Assembly (NCBI GenBank): GCA_025769875.1 | Contig: JAGFNK010000008.1 | Span: forward strand, 186,001-250,000 | DNA length: 64,000 nt | Direction: 5' to 3' | DNA from: Russula earlei | Taxonomy: Eukaryota; Basidiomycota; Agaricomycetes; Russulales; Russulaceae | Shown here: one piece after another, positions 24,056 through 34,983 of the stretch | How the letters are laid out: every line of letters starts with the position of its first letter | How positions within the stretch are numbered: the first letter of the stretch is position 1 | Notes under the pieces: generated by a model | The model's database searches: none | What the model was told of the DNA's origin: nothing | The model's input: only the letters and a program-made list of their open reading frames with translations | Position numbers and translations under genes: made by a program

Positions 24056-25985
24056 ATGTCTTCGTTTAGCATCGCAAAAGCAAGGGCAGCCGCCGCGTTT
24101 TCTAAGGAGAAACCTCGAGTGCGTCGATTCATGCGCATGTCAGTTTCGTTCTCATTCGAATCGTATCACAGTCGTCCATCACGGAGTGGGTCGACATCCT
24201 TACTTCGTCCAGCTACGATGATGAAGTTTATGACGGGTACGCTTTCCTTTCACATCTGACGGATAATTGTCCCTGATGTTGATCGTTCTGCACAAAGTAT
24301 CCCTGATTTGATCCAATCCATCGATCTTCAGGCTTCTGGGTCAGTGCTTCCGGCCCCGCAGCTCATCCCTCCGCTTGACCGCAGTTGCAGCCCCACCGAG
24401 GCATCAAGAGCCGTAAGGAAGAAGATCAAACATGGCAACACTCATCAACAATATCGCGCTCTCGTGGTCGGGTCATTCCACCTACAACGTTCATCGTTTC
24501 CTCACCGAGCCTCCACAGATCCTCAACGCTCTCGTGGAAAACTGCGGCTCAACATTCCACAGTACTTTTGTTCCCTCTAGGAGTTTGACTCCATCATCAC
24601 GTCTGAGGTTGTTTACAGGTTCGTTTGCTGATGGGCAACTGACCGACGCGTTAAGACATCTCGCCACCGACTCCACGACCGATCCAAAAGTTAGGAAGAA
24701 GGTCTTGGCAGTTCTGGCTTCCTGGAGCAGCCAGTTCAAGGATGACCGCAACGCCGCTGGCATCGCAGGTCTCTATCGACAGGTCAAACCTGCCGCAGTC
24801 CCCCAGGTCTGATGCGGACCGGGAAGCTCTGGCAGAACGCGAACGTGAGAGTGAGCAGAAGCGAAGAGACAAGGAAGAGGCCAAGCGAAAGGCCAGAGAG
24901 AAACGCTCCAAGCACAAAGAAGCCCGAAGCAAGAAGTCAACTACCCAAACTACGGCAGATCGAAAACAGTTCGATTTCGAGATGGTCTGTTTACGCCATA
25001 GCATTTACATCTAGGTGCCCTGACTCCCGAACCGTATAGGAGAAGCCTCAAGTCCTCACCGCTATTGCGAATGCGTCATCTGCTGCAAATAATCTTGTCA
25101 ATGCGATAACGGTCGGTCAATCATAAGCTCGAACCTAGCTGACTTATTTATTTCTGGCCGAAGCTCGTCAACACCGAGAGCGACAGTCTACTGACGAATG
25201 AACGGGTTCAAGAATGCTTAACAAAGTCTAAGCAGACGCGTAAAGTCATTGTTCGATATATTCAAGTAAGCCCCTGTTCTGGCTCTCTGAACATTCTCAT
25301 CTGATCCAATTCCTCAGGTGGTGGAAGATGAGGAGATTATCGGAACTCTTATCGAAACGAACGAACGCATTATCGCTGCATTACAGACCTACGACAAGGT
25401 AGGCTTCATTGCCGCCGCCTCGTACCACTCATTCACCCTGATCAGCTCTCCGACCCCAATGTGACAGAGAATGATGTCAAGGAGGTCCAACAGGGTCTGG
25501 AGGCCGTACAGATATCGGGCTCACAGGTGCAGAGATTACAAGAGAAACAACGTGCTGCAGTGTTGCGCGCGGTGCGTCAACGTCCCAGAACAGAAGATGA
25601 TGCCCTGGCGTCACCCATCCACCCTGACTTGCAAGATCTGAGTTTCGGAGCTCTTGGCCCCGATCAGAAGAGGTAGGCCGTCCTTGTGGTCCCGTAGCAA
25701 TTCATTTCAAACCATTGTCACAGGAATCTGCAACCACCAATGCGGCCAAACACACACTCATCACACGACCACCAGGAACATAGTCACGGCTCGCTTTCTG
25801 ACTTCAGCGACTACGAATCTTCTGATGAGGAGACGTATCGAGGTGCAGGACAGTCGCCACGGTCGCAGGCACGCAAGACGTATATAAATGTCTCAGATAA
25901 TGAAGCTGAATATGAAGAAGACGAGGACGTGGCGCGGCACATTTCCGAAGATGAGGATCCGTTCGCAGACCCATTTGGCGACTGA
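24056..25985 (+). CDS. LSB5: VHS-GAT domain endocytic protein, Lsb5-like
   Basis: Lsb5 links ubiquitin, actin regulators and endocytosis. Exons with good joins: 24056-24118, 24172-24236, 24298-24339, 24391-24466, 24519-24561, 24619 onward, then a Glu/Lys/Arg coiled stretch to 24984, 25040-25111, 25164-25265, 25318-25398, 25446-25672 and 25724-25985. The VHS domain reads SSITEWVDILTSSSYDDEV, PTEASRAVRKKIKHGNTHQQ, ILNALVENCGSTFHS and VLAVLASWSSQFKDD. The GAT-like helical part has NLVNAITLVNTESDSLL and VVEDEEIIGTLIETNERII. The tail is acidic, ending DEDPFADPFGD. One junction near 24768-24827 is ambiguous: a 58-nt intron closes the frame but removes the natural VHS ending, or the C5 run at 24800-24804 has one base too many. 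Confidence 0.87.
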
Positions 25986-26080
25986 TAGGGACGACCGAGA
26001 CCAGAATGGGTTTCTTTTGAAGCCTCTTGTCGCCCGCGTATATCATTAGTGTGTAGCTTATGTGACAAGTGTCGTGGTTG

Positions 26081-27701
26081 CTACACCCATTTTACTACGT
26101 CTCTCCCGCTGAAGCGCACAAGCTCTCTGCTGTACGTCTGAGGCCAAAATGGCTTCAGGGCGACGGGCAAATCGATCCCCACCGCTTGGCCAGAATCATT
26201 GAATTTGACACCATTTTCGAGAAGGGTAAGGATCAGTCGCGGCACGGCTACGACCGTACCATTCAACGTGTGGGCGAAGGGCAGACCCATAGATACTGGT
26301 GAGGGTGACGAAGAGGGAGGCGGTGGAGGAATAGGACGATAGCGAATGTGCAGTCGTCGGGCCTGATAATCTGTGCAGTTGGACAGCGAAGAGATCTCAC
26401 CCCAACTGCCCCGTCCGGGCATCCAAGCCTCAATGTCATACTTCCGATACGCGCTGGCGCCAAGCTCTCACTCGGCATATCGACGACGCTGGCAGTCCTC
26501 CGTGAGCGAGATAGCCTCCGGGACCACGTTGCGGGGGGGCAAGAACGCACCGGAAGGGAAACCCGAGGCCAGCGCATATCTCGACCTGCACGCTTCGCAT
26601 CTCTTCCATCATCTCTTCGCTCTTATCCATGTGCGATACGGCGAACAACTCCAGCTTCGTGAATTGGTGCACGCGGTACAGCCCGCGAGTTTCGGCGCCG
26701 CGCGCGCCGGCTTCCGCGCGGAATGCCCGTCCGAGGCCGACGACTTTAAATGGCAAATCGCTCGAGGCCAGGACCTTGTTCGCGAACATGCCCGCGAGAG
26801 GTATCTCCGCGGTCCCAGAGAGTACAAGTTCCGGATGCGAGGACGAGGACGAGGGCGAGGAGAAGTCGGCCGAGAGGTGGTACATCTGGGCAGCGGGCGG
26901 GTTGGCGTTGTCGCGCGGCTGGAAGCCGCATCTCCGTGCGATGTCGGATCGCACGACGTCGGGCGTGGTCACGGGCGTGAATCCGTGCTTGAGCGCGACG
27001 GACAGGCCGTAGTTCGTGAGCGCCGTCTCGAGCAGGGCGGCTTCGCGGAGGAGGTAGTACCACGAGGAGCCGGAGACGGTCGCGCCGGCCTCGAGGTCCA
27101 GGAGGCCGAGGTCGCGGCATATAGAGACGTGGTCGCGGCGGGGGGAGGCTGGGATTGGGTCGGGTCCGTGCGTGGAGAGGATGATCGCTGCCGACTCGGA
27201 GCCGACGGGCGCGAGTGGGTGGGTGTCGTTGGGAAATTGGGAGGCGAGCGAGAGGAGCTCGTCGTGCGCTCGAGCGAGTTCGTGCTCCAGCCGCGAGACG
27301 TCTGACTTGAGTTGCTTCGCGTCTTGCATGGCGCCCCGCCTCGCCTCCTCGTCGTTGCCCGCCGCCTGGCGGATGCGGTCGCCGACGACGGACTGTTCGT
27401 GGCGTTTCGCGTTTAAGAGGCGGGCGAGCTCTTTCTGCTGATGATATAGCTGCTCTATCGACCGGATGGCGTGGACGGGCAGGGTGACTTGGCGATTGAA
27501 GGCGTTCTGGACTTTGCACTTGGCGTTTTCGAATATGGCGCGGTAGTCCAGACGCGGCTTAGGCAGTGCCGTCGACGTTGACGTAGGGAGGGTGGTAGAT
27601 TTCGCAGTGTAACGTCGTACACGGGTTCCTGTATCATAGAGGCGATTGGGAGGTGGACGGGGGTGCAGGCTGAGGACAGAGGGCCATTTGAGACGGGCCA
27701 T
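26081..27701 (-). CDS. DIA4: Mitochondrial seryl-tRNA synthetase, with one frame break
   Basis: A class II synthetase charging tRNA-Ser. Exon 1 is 27701-26551 and exon 2 is 26488-26081, separated by a 62-nt intron. The first 35 residues are basic and lack acidic residues except one Asp, as in a mitochondrial presequence. The N-terminal coiled-coil arm follows ([20 protein letters not shown]). Class II motifs are visible: motif 1 region around [35 protein letters not shown], motif 2 [20 protein letters not shown], and motif 3 [19 protein letters not shown]. In exon 2 the frame slips: RVVDMPSE must continue as [18 protein letters not shown], which lies one base off at about 26465-26470. No alternative splice site restores both halves. 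It shares a 48-bp divergent gap with RFC4. Confidence 0.88.
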
Positions 27702-27749
27702 TGAACAGCGCGTCGTGTCACAACGGTGTCACGCTTGCACGCGTCTCTC
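27702..27749. promoter_or_regulatory. 48-bp divergent gap between SerRS and RFC4
   Basis: The two ATG codons (27701 minus, 27750 plus) are only 48 bp apart. Promoter elements and leaders of each gene must therefore overlap the other gene or be extremely short. No specific element is recognised. Confidence 0.5.
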
Positions 27750-29172
27750 ATGGCGAACGGAACAGATCTCCCATACGAACTCCCCTGGTGCGTCCTCATC
27801 GTGCAAGAAGAACAGAGCCCTCATCCTGGATAGGGTCGAGAAGTATCGTCCGCGTTTGCTTGATGACATTGTGGGAAACAGTGACACCATTTCTCGGCTG
27901 AAGGTCATCGCGAAAGATGGCAATGTGCCCCATCTCATCATTTCGGTACGTTGTTGTTAATATCCTCTCCTTTCTGGTCTCAATCATTGAAAGGGAATGC
28001 CAGGAATTGGAAAGACAACGAGCATCCACTGTCTAGCACACCAGCTGTTGGGCGATGCATACAGAGAGGGTGTGTTAGAACTGAACGCGTCCGATGAGAG
28101 GTGAGTGAATCTGCGGCTTCTTTTTCTTATCAAGTCACTCATGGATCTCTAGAGGTATCGATGTCGTTCGAAACAAAATCAAGTCATTTGCTCAGAAGAA
28201 AGTGACCTTGCCCCCAGGACGGCATAAAATCGTCATCCTGGATGAGGCAGACAGGTGAACAATCAATGAAGGCGCCCCGTTATTTCATGGCTTCTCATAC
28301 TCTGTAGCATGACGGCAGGCGCACAACAGGCTCTGCGTCGTACAATGGAAATCTATTCCAACACAACTCGCTTTTGTCTCGCCTGTAATATGTCAAACAA
28401 AATCATCGAGCCAATACAGAGTCGATGTGCCATCCTCCGCTATGCCAAGTTGTCAGATCGCGAGATCCTTCAACGTTTACTAGAAATCTGTGCCGAGGAG
28501 AAGGTAAGCTTCTTACACACCCTGATATAGATGGAGTGAGGTTCCTGACTTTGAACTCTTAGGTCGAATACAATGACGATGGCCTCTCGGCCCTTATTTT
28601 TACCTCGGAAGGCGACATGCGACAGGCGATCAACAATCTGCAATCAACATGGTCTGGGTTCGGGTTTGTCTCGGGAGACAATGTCTTCAAAGTGTGCGAC
28701 CAGCCCCATCCAATTGCCGTGCAAGGCATGATACGCGCATGCTCCAAGGGCGACATTGATACGTCTATGATAAAGCTTCAGGAGCTTTGGAATCAAGGTT
28801 ACAGTGCAGTGGATATTATTGTGACGATATTTCGTGTTGTGAAGACGTTTGACGAGTGAGTTCTGGTTTTGGGCTCTCATTCCACCCTGACCTACGTTTA
28901 CTAGACTGCCCGAGTACACAAAATTAGAATATATAAAGGTACCAACCAGCTGATTGATTTCCTCACCTCGGACTCTCATATTTCATTCAGGAAATTGGCT
29001 TTACGCACATGAGAATTCTAGAAGGAGTGGGGACGTTGATACAACTGGGTGGGCTCCTGGCTCGGCTCTGTAAGATGGTGAGAGAGAAAATCGCAGTTCT
29101 TACTATCGCATAACACACACTGAACTCGGAATTGATTTACAGAACATAAAACCTGAACTTTTTGTTATTTAA
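27750..29172 (+). CDS. RFC4: Replication factor C subunit 4 (yeast Rfc4 / human RFC2 type)
   Basis: An AAA+ subunit of the clamp loader that places PCNA on DNA. Nine exons join in frame: 27750-27787, 27834-27945, 27994-28100, 28153-28254, 28308-28503, 28563-28855, 28905-28938, 28991-29077 and 29143-29172, giving 332 aa. Signatures: [18 protein letters not shown] at the start, Walker [20 protein letters not shown], Walker [29 protein letters not shown], the SRC arginine finger in [17 protein letters not shown], and sensor 2 [14 protein letters not shown]. The C-terminal collar begins [12 protein letters not shown] and ends near [20 protein letters not shown]. Length and order are normal. It is convergent with UTP11, with 72 bp between the stops. 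Confidence 0.96.
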
Positions 29173-29244
29173 TTTTATCTCATTGCAATGTAACCATTGC
29201 ACCGTAATGCTAAGGCAGACACCTCAAGGGACACGGCCTCAGTG

Positions 29245-30584
29245 TTATCGTTTCCGCTGCACGCGCCATTTGTACACCCGCGGCCTGTACAGCTTTTCGT
29301 CAACATCTTTCACACCATGTTTTGACCCTGAACCCTTCCCCCGTCGCGCGTCTTGAACATCTTCGTCCTCAGACTCGTCATCCTTACCACCTACCCTCTC
29401 TACCCCCTTCAGTTTTTTAGAACGACCTTTACCCATGAGTAACCTCTGCATCTCTAACTCACGTTCCGCGTACCGCAACATACGATCGCGGTGTAAGCGA
29501 GCAGACAGTTCCTTTAACAAACGCGTTCGATGGGCCTGCGTTCTCACTGAGTACAATACGTCCACCAGGGCGGAAAGACGGCTTACTTTGGCAGCCTGGC
29601 GCCTCTCCGACATGTCAGTGCTGTCCATCGCGTCAACAGCGTCATCGTGGTCGTTCTTCTTTCCTTTCCTCCGTTTCTCAGGTTTTGTCCAACCGAGGTC
29701 AACCGGACCGACGTTGTCGCCGTCCACAGGGTGAGACGTCGAAAGGTCGTCTTGTCCCCTCACGTAGCGTCGCGCTGCGTGGACCATGAGCGAGGCGTGC
29801 GAGAGGCCGGTGATTTTCGTTCGTGCATACCTTCCTCTTCGTTCTCGACGAATACGACGTGCCTGGCCGGAACCCCTGACGACCTTCGCTTACGGGCCGC
29901 CTTGGACGGTCTCGCGACGACGCCCGCATCCCTGAGCACCTCGAGCGCTTCTTCGTCGAGCCCGGTGTCGTCCTCCTCCTCGGCGCCGGGCGCGTCATCC
30001 GCGAGGATCGGAGCGAAGAGGTCGGCGAGCGCGCTCAGCTGTTCTTTGAGCCTCTCGATTTTCTGCGCACCGTGACGTTCCGGAGTGAGAGGCGGGGGAC
30101 GTCACCCAGCCGGGCTTACGACACGACACGACACGACACGACACGACGACGCACCTTCAGACCCGTCGCCCGCATCGTCCTGACGTAGTTCTCGTCCTGG
30201 GTCTTCAGGATCTTCACCATGTCCACCGGGAGGCTGACATTCCCCCGGTCCTGCACATGCACGCCCCCCTACACGCAACGCAAAAAAAAAAAAAAAAACG
30301 TACGTAGCTGTCAGTCGCCCGGCGCCGCCGCGCAGCGCGCAGATTCGAATGGGCGATGATCATACCTCCGTCCTCTCCCGGTTCATCCCGAAATAAAACT
30401 CATCTTTGTTCCTGTCAGCGGCCTTCTGCTGCAGACGCCTGATCCTGTCCTGTTTCGAGTGGTAGTCTCGAGCGCGGAGTACATAGTCCTTGTGTTTTTC
30501 GAGGATGCCAAATCGTTGGCGGTGGGAGAGCTGAGAACGTTCTTTGTGGTTCCTGCGATGGAGGGAGTTGCGCAAGGACGACAT
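29245..30584 (-). CDS. UTP11: U3 snoRNA-associated protein Utp11
   Basis: Utp11 is part of the SSU processome for 18S rRNA maturation in the nucleolus. Exons 30584-30366, 30268-30155, 30062-29831 and 29774-29245 give 364 aa. The conserved N-terminus is complete: [37 protein letters not shown] and [13 protein letters not shown], then [19 protein letters not shown]. The conserved basic C-terminus ends [12 protein letters not shown]. The centre is longer and more acidic than in yeast (about 250 aa), with [17 protein letters not shown]. Introns 1 and 2 contain a 17-A run and an ACACG repeat, listed separately. Confidence 0.93.
30118..30150. repeat. ACACG pentanucleotide microsatellite in a UTP11 intron
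   Basis: Five to six tandem ACACG units lie inside the 92-nt second intron of UTP11. The first intron also holds a 17-A homopolymer (30282-30298), which on the coding strand forms the pyrimidine tract before its acceptor. Confidence 0.9.
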
Positions 30585-30699
30585 GCTTAGCTGGCTGTAT
30601 TCACAACCGAGGTACAAGAGAGGTCATATTAGGTAATAACAAACACAATACACGAGAAAAAAAGTACAAAGGTGAGAATATTATATCAATAATGACAGA

Positions 30700-31959
30700 C
30701 TAAGCTTCTTCGTCGTCCTCGTCGCCGTCACTTGTATCATCTGAGTGATCCCCGTGAGCCATAGCAATATTCTCCGGCTGCTGCGGTGGAGCCACCACTG
30801 GCACCTGAGGCATTGGAAGGGTTCCGGTCGTGGTATACGGCGGGTGCGGCTGCGGATGTGGTGGTGCAGGTGCAGGAATCGGGCTCTCAAAATACATCCG
30901 CACCAACACGCTCTCGAGAGCCGCCACGCTCGCCGCGGGGTACTCAAACTGCCGTGCGTTGCTGCGGATACTCTGATATAGTACGTCCAGGCGGTCCCAG
31001 CGCTCGCGCTCCATCCGCTCACGGTCGCTGCCAACGACCGCTTGGTTCGCAGAAGGCATGGGAAAGGGGAGCGGAAGGATGGAGCCCAAGCCGTGGGGGA
31101 GTGGCATGGACATGGACGGGAAGTGGGGGTACGGTGACGAAAAGGCGGGCGTTGGCTCGGGCTGGGCTGCTCGCAGGGGAGCCGCCACCTGCCCGGCAGT
31201 CAGATCGCGTGGCGGGGATGGCGCCCCTGGGTGGGATTGAGATGCCTGGGACCCGGAGGGATTGGGATCCGCTGGCGTCGACTTGGCGGCGGCCTGGGCA
31301 CGCCGACCACGGCGGGTGAATGGGAGGTTTGCGAGTCCGGTCTCATGAGAATGTTGCGACACATCTGCGACCTCGAGCGTCAGCGGCGCGACAGGGCAAA
31401 AAGGGCAGGCAGAAGCGGATGAGCACGGACAGCACACTCGGACTTGGGGCGTGTCGAAATACGTCTTGTAGCTCATGGAAGCTTGGCAGCCATTGCCGTC
31501 GAGCTGTTTTGAGACGTGCGGTGTTTTGGTCAAGCGATCGGGGCAGCAGGAAATTACAGCGTGTACCTTCCGACTGGGCACCTTGCGCACCCTCTCGGGA
31601 TATTTCTTGACGTACTTTTTCCTCCCACTTCGCGAATGGCGGGCGCAGATAAGCTTGACGTGGTCTTTGAAGCGCGGAGGCATGGCCTTGGAGCCGTGGG
31701 TATCGCCTTTGACAAACTCGACGACCTTCTCCTCTTCCTCCTTCTCCCTCCACGCCTGGAAGGCTTCCAAGTTCTCGAAGACGAGGGTGTAGCCGTCGTC
31801 CATGTCGCCGGAGCCATAAGGACCTCGTTGGGCGCCTCTGGTGGCAGCATCATGAATATTATTAGAGGTGGAAGCCGAGGTGGGGGCCGAGGTGGGGTAT
31901 GGAGGGGATTGGGGGGACTGGACGGAGATACTATCTAGTCGGAAATTCTGAAAACTCAT
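30700..31959 (-). CDS. Intronless GCM1/FAR1-type zinc-finger protein
   Basis: A single uninterrupted frame of 419 aa, unusual here because nearly all other genes have several introns. The N-terminal half has the WRKY-GCM1/FAR1-like DNA-binding layout found in proteins descended from Mutator-like transposases. It shows VFENLEAFQAWREKEEEE, HVKLICARHSRSGRKKYVKK, a CC and C ligand region around HAVISCCPDRL, GNGCQASMSYKTYFDTPQV and the closing HSHETGLANLPFTRRGRR. The C-terminal half is Pro/Ser-rich, with a helical stretch RLDVLYQSIRSNARQFEY and an acidic end. There is no transposase catalytic domain. A transcription-factor role is inference. Confidence 0.8.
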   Translation of the reverse strand: MSFQNFRLDSISVQSPQSPPYPTSAPTSASTSNNIHDAATRGAQRGPYGSGDMDDGYTLVFENLEAFQAWREKEEEEKVVEFVKGDTHGSKAMPPRFKDHVKLICARHSRSGRKKYVKKYPERVRKVPSRKVHAVISCCPDRLTKTPHVSKQLDGNGCQASMSYKTYFDTPQVRVCCPCSSASACPFCPVAPLTLEVADVSQHSHETGLANLPFTRRGRRAQAAAKSTPADPNPSGSQASQSHPGAPSPPRDLTAGQVAAPLRAAQPEPTPAFSSPYPHFPSMSMPLPHGLGSILPLPFPMPSANQAVVGSDRERMERERWDRLDVLYQSIRSNARQFEYPAASVAALESVLVRMYFESPIPAPAPPHPQPHPPYTTTGTLPMPQVPVVAPPQQPENIAMAHGDHSDDTSDGDEDDEEA

Positions 31960-32150
31960 CTCTTTTGGCTCGCTTTTTCTTTGGTTTTTGGCCGAAAAGT
32001 GCGAGATGCGTCCGCGCCTTCTTCTCTCCGGTCACTTGTCACGCCACGACAATCTGAGATCGATCCGACTCGACATATCCTCCCAACGTCCGTAATTTAT
32101 TGTAACTAGTCCAATGTCCTATTTATAGAGTCTAGAGTCTATAGAGTTCG

Positions 32151-33669
32151 TCACGCAACTGTCAACCAGCCTCCCAACAAGCCGACAGACAGCATCGCCG
32201 GAATGATCAAGTCTCCGTCCTGGAAACCACCGACAGCGCCGTTTGGGGTCGATGTCGCCGAGGTCGACGTCGTCCCTGTCTCCGTAGAACGTGGGCTAGG
32301 TACTGGCTTCGATGGGTTGTAGGTCACGCCATTAGCAGAGGCGGCAACTTGGAACACACTACCACCGCCAAACTCGTAGAACTGCAAGACAAAAGTGAGC
32401 TTTCGCAAGGGGCGATCGGGGACATTAGTTACGTACGTCAACAAGCATGAAATTAGGGTTCCGTCCATACGCGGCAGCACACGTCTGCACCTGTAGTCCA
32501 AGCGAGCCCGTTCCACTGACCGCATTCGTGGTGTTTGCTTGGTCTGGGTCTGGAGCAGGTTGCCCGAGAACAATCTTATCCAGGAAATGATTGATGAGGT
32601 AAAGTTCCGCGCTGGCAACCCCTTTCGTTCGATTCACATTGCAGTCAAACGTTGTATCCGTCACGTCGAATGCAGTTTCCCATACATTGGTGAATTCTGA
32701 CTCGAAAAATGCGAGCTGAGTCTGGCCAAGAGGATGACGCACGGACTAGAACCTACCATCAATGATATAGGGCACGGTGGTAAAATCTGCCCCAGTATCC
32801 ATGAAAGTCACGAGGCGCTTTCCTGAATCAATCATCGAACCAAGGGAAGGCCAAGCAGTAGCAGCGGTTACGGCTGCGGTAGGCGTATAGGATAGAACGT
32901 CCAATCCCACCGCCTTGAAAACCGTGCCATACTGAGACGGTGCAATGTTGTCCGAGTTCACGATCAAGAGCGACACAACTATACAACGACAATGGTTTGT
33001 GCACGCTCTGTCATTCGATAATTCTCGTACCATCATTGGTATTTGAATCCATCCAAGATTTGACTGGGCACGAGTTGAATTAGGCGCCAGCTGCGGATGA
33101 TGCGCTGGCTCCTCACCTGACGTGAGGTAGTTTTGTAACGTCCCACCGTTGAATAAGGACTGATTCATGGTCCGTCATACCCTGAAGTAAGGGAATACCT
33201 TTGGATGGGACTCACGCAACTCGTATGGCACAACTGGATAGTCCCGTTTTGGTTATGGGCTTGCATCTGAAGCAACCGGACCCCATCGTTTAACTGTTGG
33301 ATCACTAGGGAAAGATAATGCTATGCCTATGACCGATGAGAGTTATGCTTACCATCGTAGTCTTGGTTGACGAACACTGTGAGGTTGTCAGTTCGTATTT
33401 CAGCAGACATACACACGTGAACCCACAGTTGGAGACTCCGACGGCATACGAGTCATGCGCGCCGACAAAGGTGATATTTCCGTAACTTCTGCCGCAGAGC
33501 TATGAGACAAGGAAAGATAAGTTCTCGCCGTGAATGTGTGTGTGGAACGGGCACTCACATCGGAAAACCCATTGCAAAACGTTGCTCGGGGGCCGGTGGT
33601 GACTGCATAAGAATACGGAAAGACGAGAGAGAATGCGACCGGCGCAGCGAGGAGTATTGAGGGGATCAT
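32151..33669 (-). CDS. Secreted, GPI-type PLC-like phosphodiesterase
   Basis: Nine exons: 33669-33559, 33499-33427, 33376-33353, 33304-33216, 33159-33117, 33063-33031, 32978-32757, 32696-32437 and 32381-32151, giving 361 aa. It belongs to the PI-PLC X-type TIM-barrel superfamily. A signal peptide (IPSILLAAPVAFSLVFPYSY) precedes the first catalytic-His block TFVGAHDSYAVG. DGVRLLQMQAHNQNG and the second His region IQLCHTSCSLFNGGTLQNYL follow. Later are VVSLLIVNSDN and RLVTFMDTGADF. The C-terminus is Ser/Thr-rich and ends in a hydrophobic segment (IIPAMLSVGLLGGWLTVA), typical of a GPI anchor signal. The substrate is unknown; many fungal members are cell-surface proteins of unclear activity. Confidence 0.88.
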
Positions 33670-33851
33670 GGCAGATGGTGGACAAGAAAAAGAGAGGGGT
33701 GTTGAGGGAAGAGGAGGGTAAAGGGCTGAAGCGCTGTACGCTGTGCTTGTCCTCCTCCCTGTACGTGTAGTAAGCAGAGCGCCCGCAAGCCCGAGACGAT
33801 CGGCGGGCCGAAAACAAATTCCAATAAGCGACGACCCAACTCAAATAAAAA

Positions 33852-34880
33852 ATGCCTTACCGAAAGGCCAACGATAGAGTCCTGTTGGAACACCCGAAGG
33901 CACGCGAGGTCTATTTGCACGGGCAATCGCTCATTTCATCTAGGGTTCAACCGCTGAGATACTCTTTTTCGGCGCCACGGTGATATCGTGGAGAGCAAGA
34001 GCGAAAGGCGATCCTGATGATCTAAAGGAGAGGCTGTTTGTATCCTCGAAAGCTGTCCTTGATGGTTCGAAGGCCGTGCGCGGAGGCATCCCTGTTGTCT
34101 TCCCCTGCTTTGGCGCCCCTGAACACCCCGATCACTCCAGACTACCGCAACACGGTTTTGCGCGAAACCAAGTCTGGGCCTTTGACAGCGTCGTGACGGA
34201 TAACGATGACGGTGTATCCGTTCGACTGAGTAAGGAGGGATTCGTGTGTGTCAGTGGTTTCCGCGCTAACAACGATGTGCAGCTCTACAACCAAACTCCA
34301 CCGTCGCCAAATTGTACACCAAAGACTTCCAACTGGATTATGTTGTTACTCTGGCTGAACACGAGCTCTCCACGGATATCCATGTGTCGAATCCGTCTGC
34401 TTCGGAGGTATTAGATTTCCATGCGCTATTGCACACTTACATTCGTGCTCCGGCAAACCAAGTCGCCATCTCTCCCCTTCTCGGAAAACTCTATATCGAC
34501 AAGACGGAGAGGTCATTGGAAGCGAGGAACACTCTGAAAGAGGAGAAGCGTGGCACCGTTGATGTGCGCACGTTCACAGACTCTGTATACGAGGACGCCC
34601 CTCGTCGAGTTGATGTCTCTTGGCCCGGTGGTGGAGTGGAGCTCAAGCTCGACGGGTTCACAACGTTGACCATCTGGAACCCTCAGGCCGAAGTGGGCAG
34701 TAAGATCGGAGATATGGAGGAGAATGGATGGTGGGTGTTCCACCGTTGTCTCGGGGACTTGTTCATCGCTCTAAGAGCAGGGAACGGTTCGTTTGTGTTG
34801 AGCCCGGATATGTTCGTGGATTCAAGCAACTTGGGCCGGGGAAAACATGGGTAGGACAGCAGACGCTCGCAGTGGAGTGA
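33852..34880 (+). CDS. Hexose-6-phosphate mutarotase (glucose-6-phosphate 1-epimerase)
   Basis: Homologous to yeast YMR099C, which interconverts alpha and beta glucose-6-phosphate. Four exons (33852-33908, 33959-34229, 34283-34730, 34781-34880) give 291 aa. Conserved blocks: RVLLEHPKARE then ILFFGATVISWRA across intron 1, SSKAVLDGSKAVRGGIPVVF, PCFGAPEHPDHSRLPQHGFA, NQVWAFDSVVTD, FHALLHTYI, LTIWNPQAEVGSKIGDMEEN, and the end RFVCVEPGYVRGFKQLGPGK. Active-site residues of the galactose-mutarotase fold (His in PQHGFAR, Asp/Glu near the end) are present. It is divergent from the PLC-like gene with 182 bp between the ATGs. Confidence 0.93.
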
Positions 34881-34983
34881 TTGAGTAAAAGAGAAGGGAC
34901 TACACTATGTACTGCTAGATGCTATAACCGACTGATGAATTGCCTCTGCTGTTGGTGAGATCCGCGCGATACCGCGACTGGGA

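Noticed and set aside
26373..27519. Long frames (310 and 257 codons) opposite or overlapping SerRS
   Set aside because: They are shadows of the GC-rich SerRS coding exon in other frames; the SerRS frame carries the conserved motifs.
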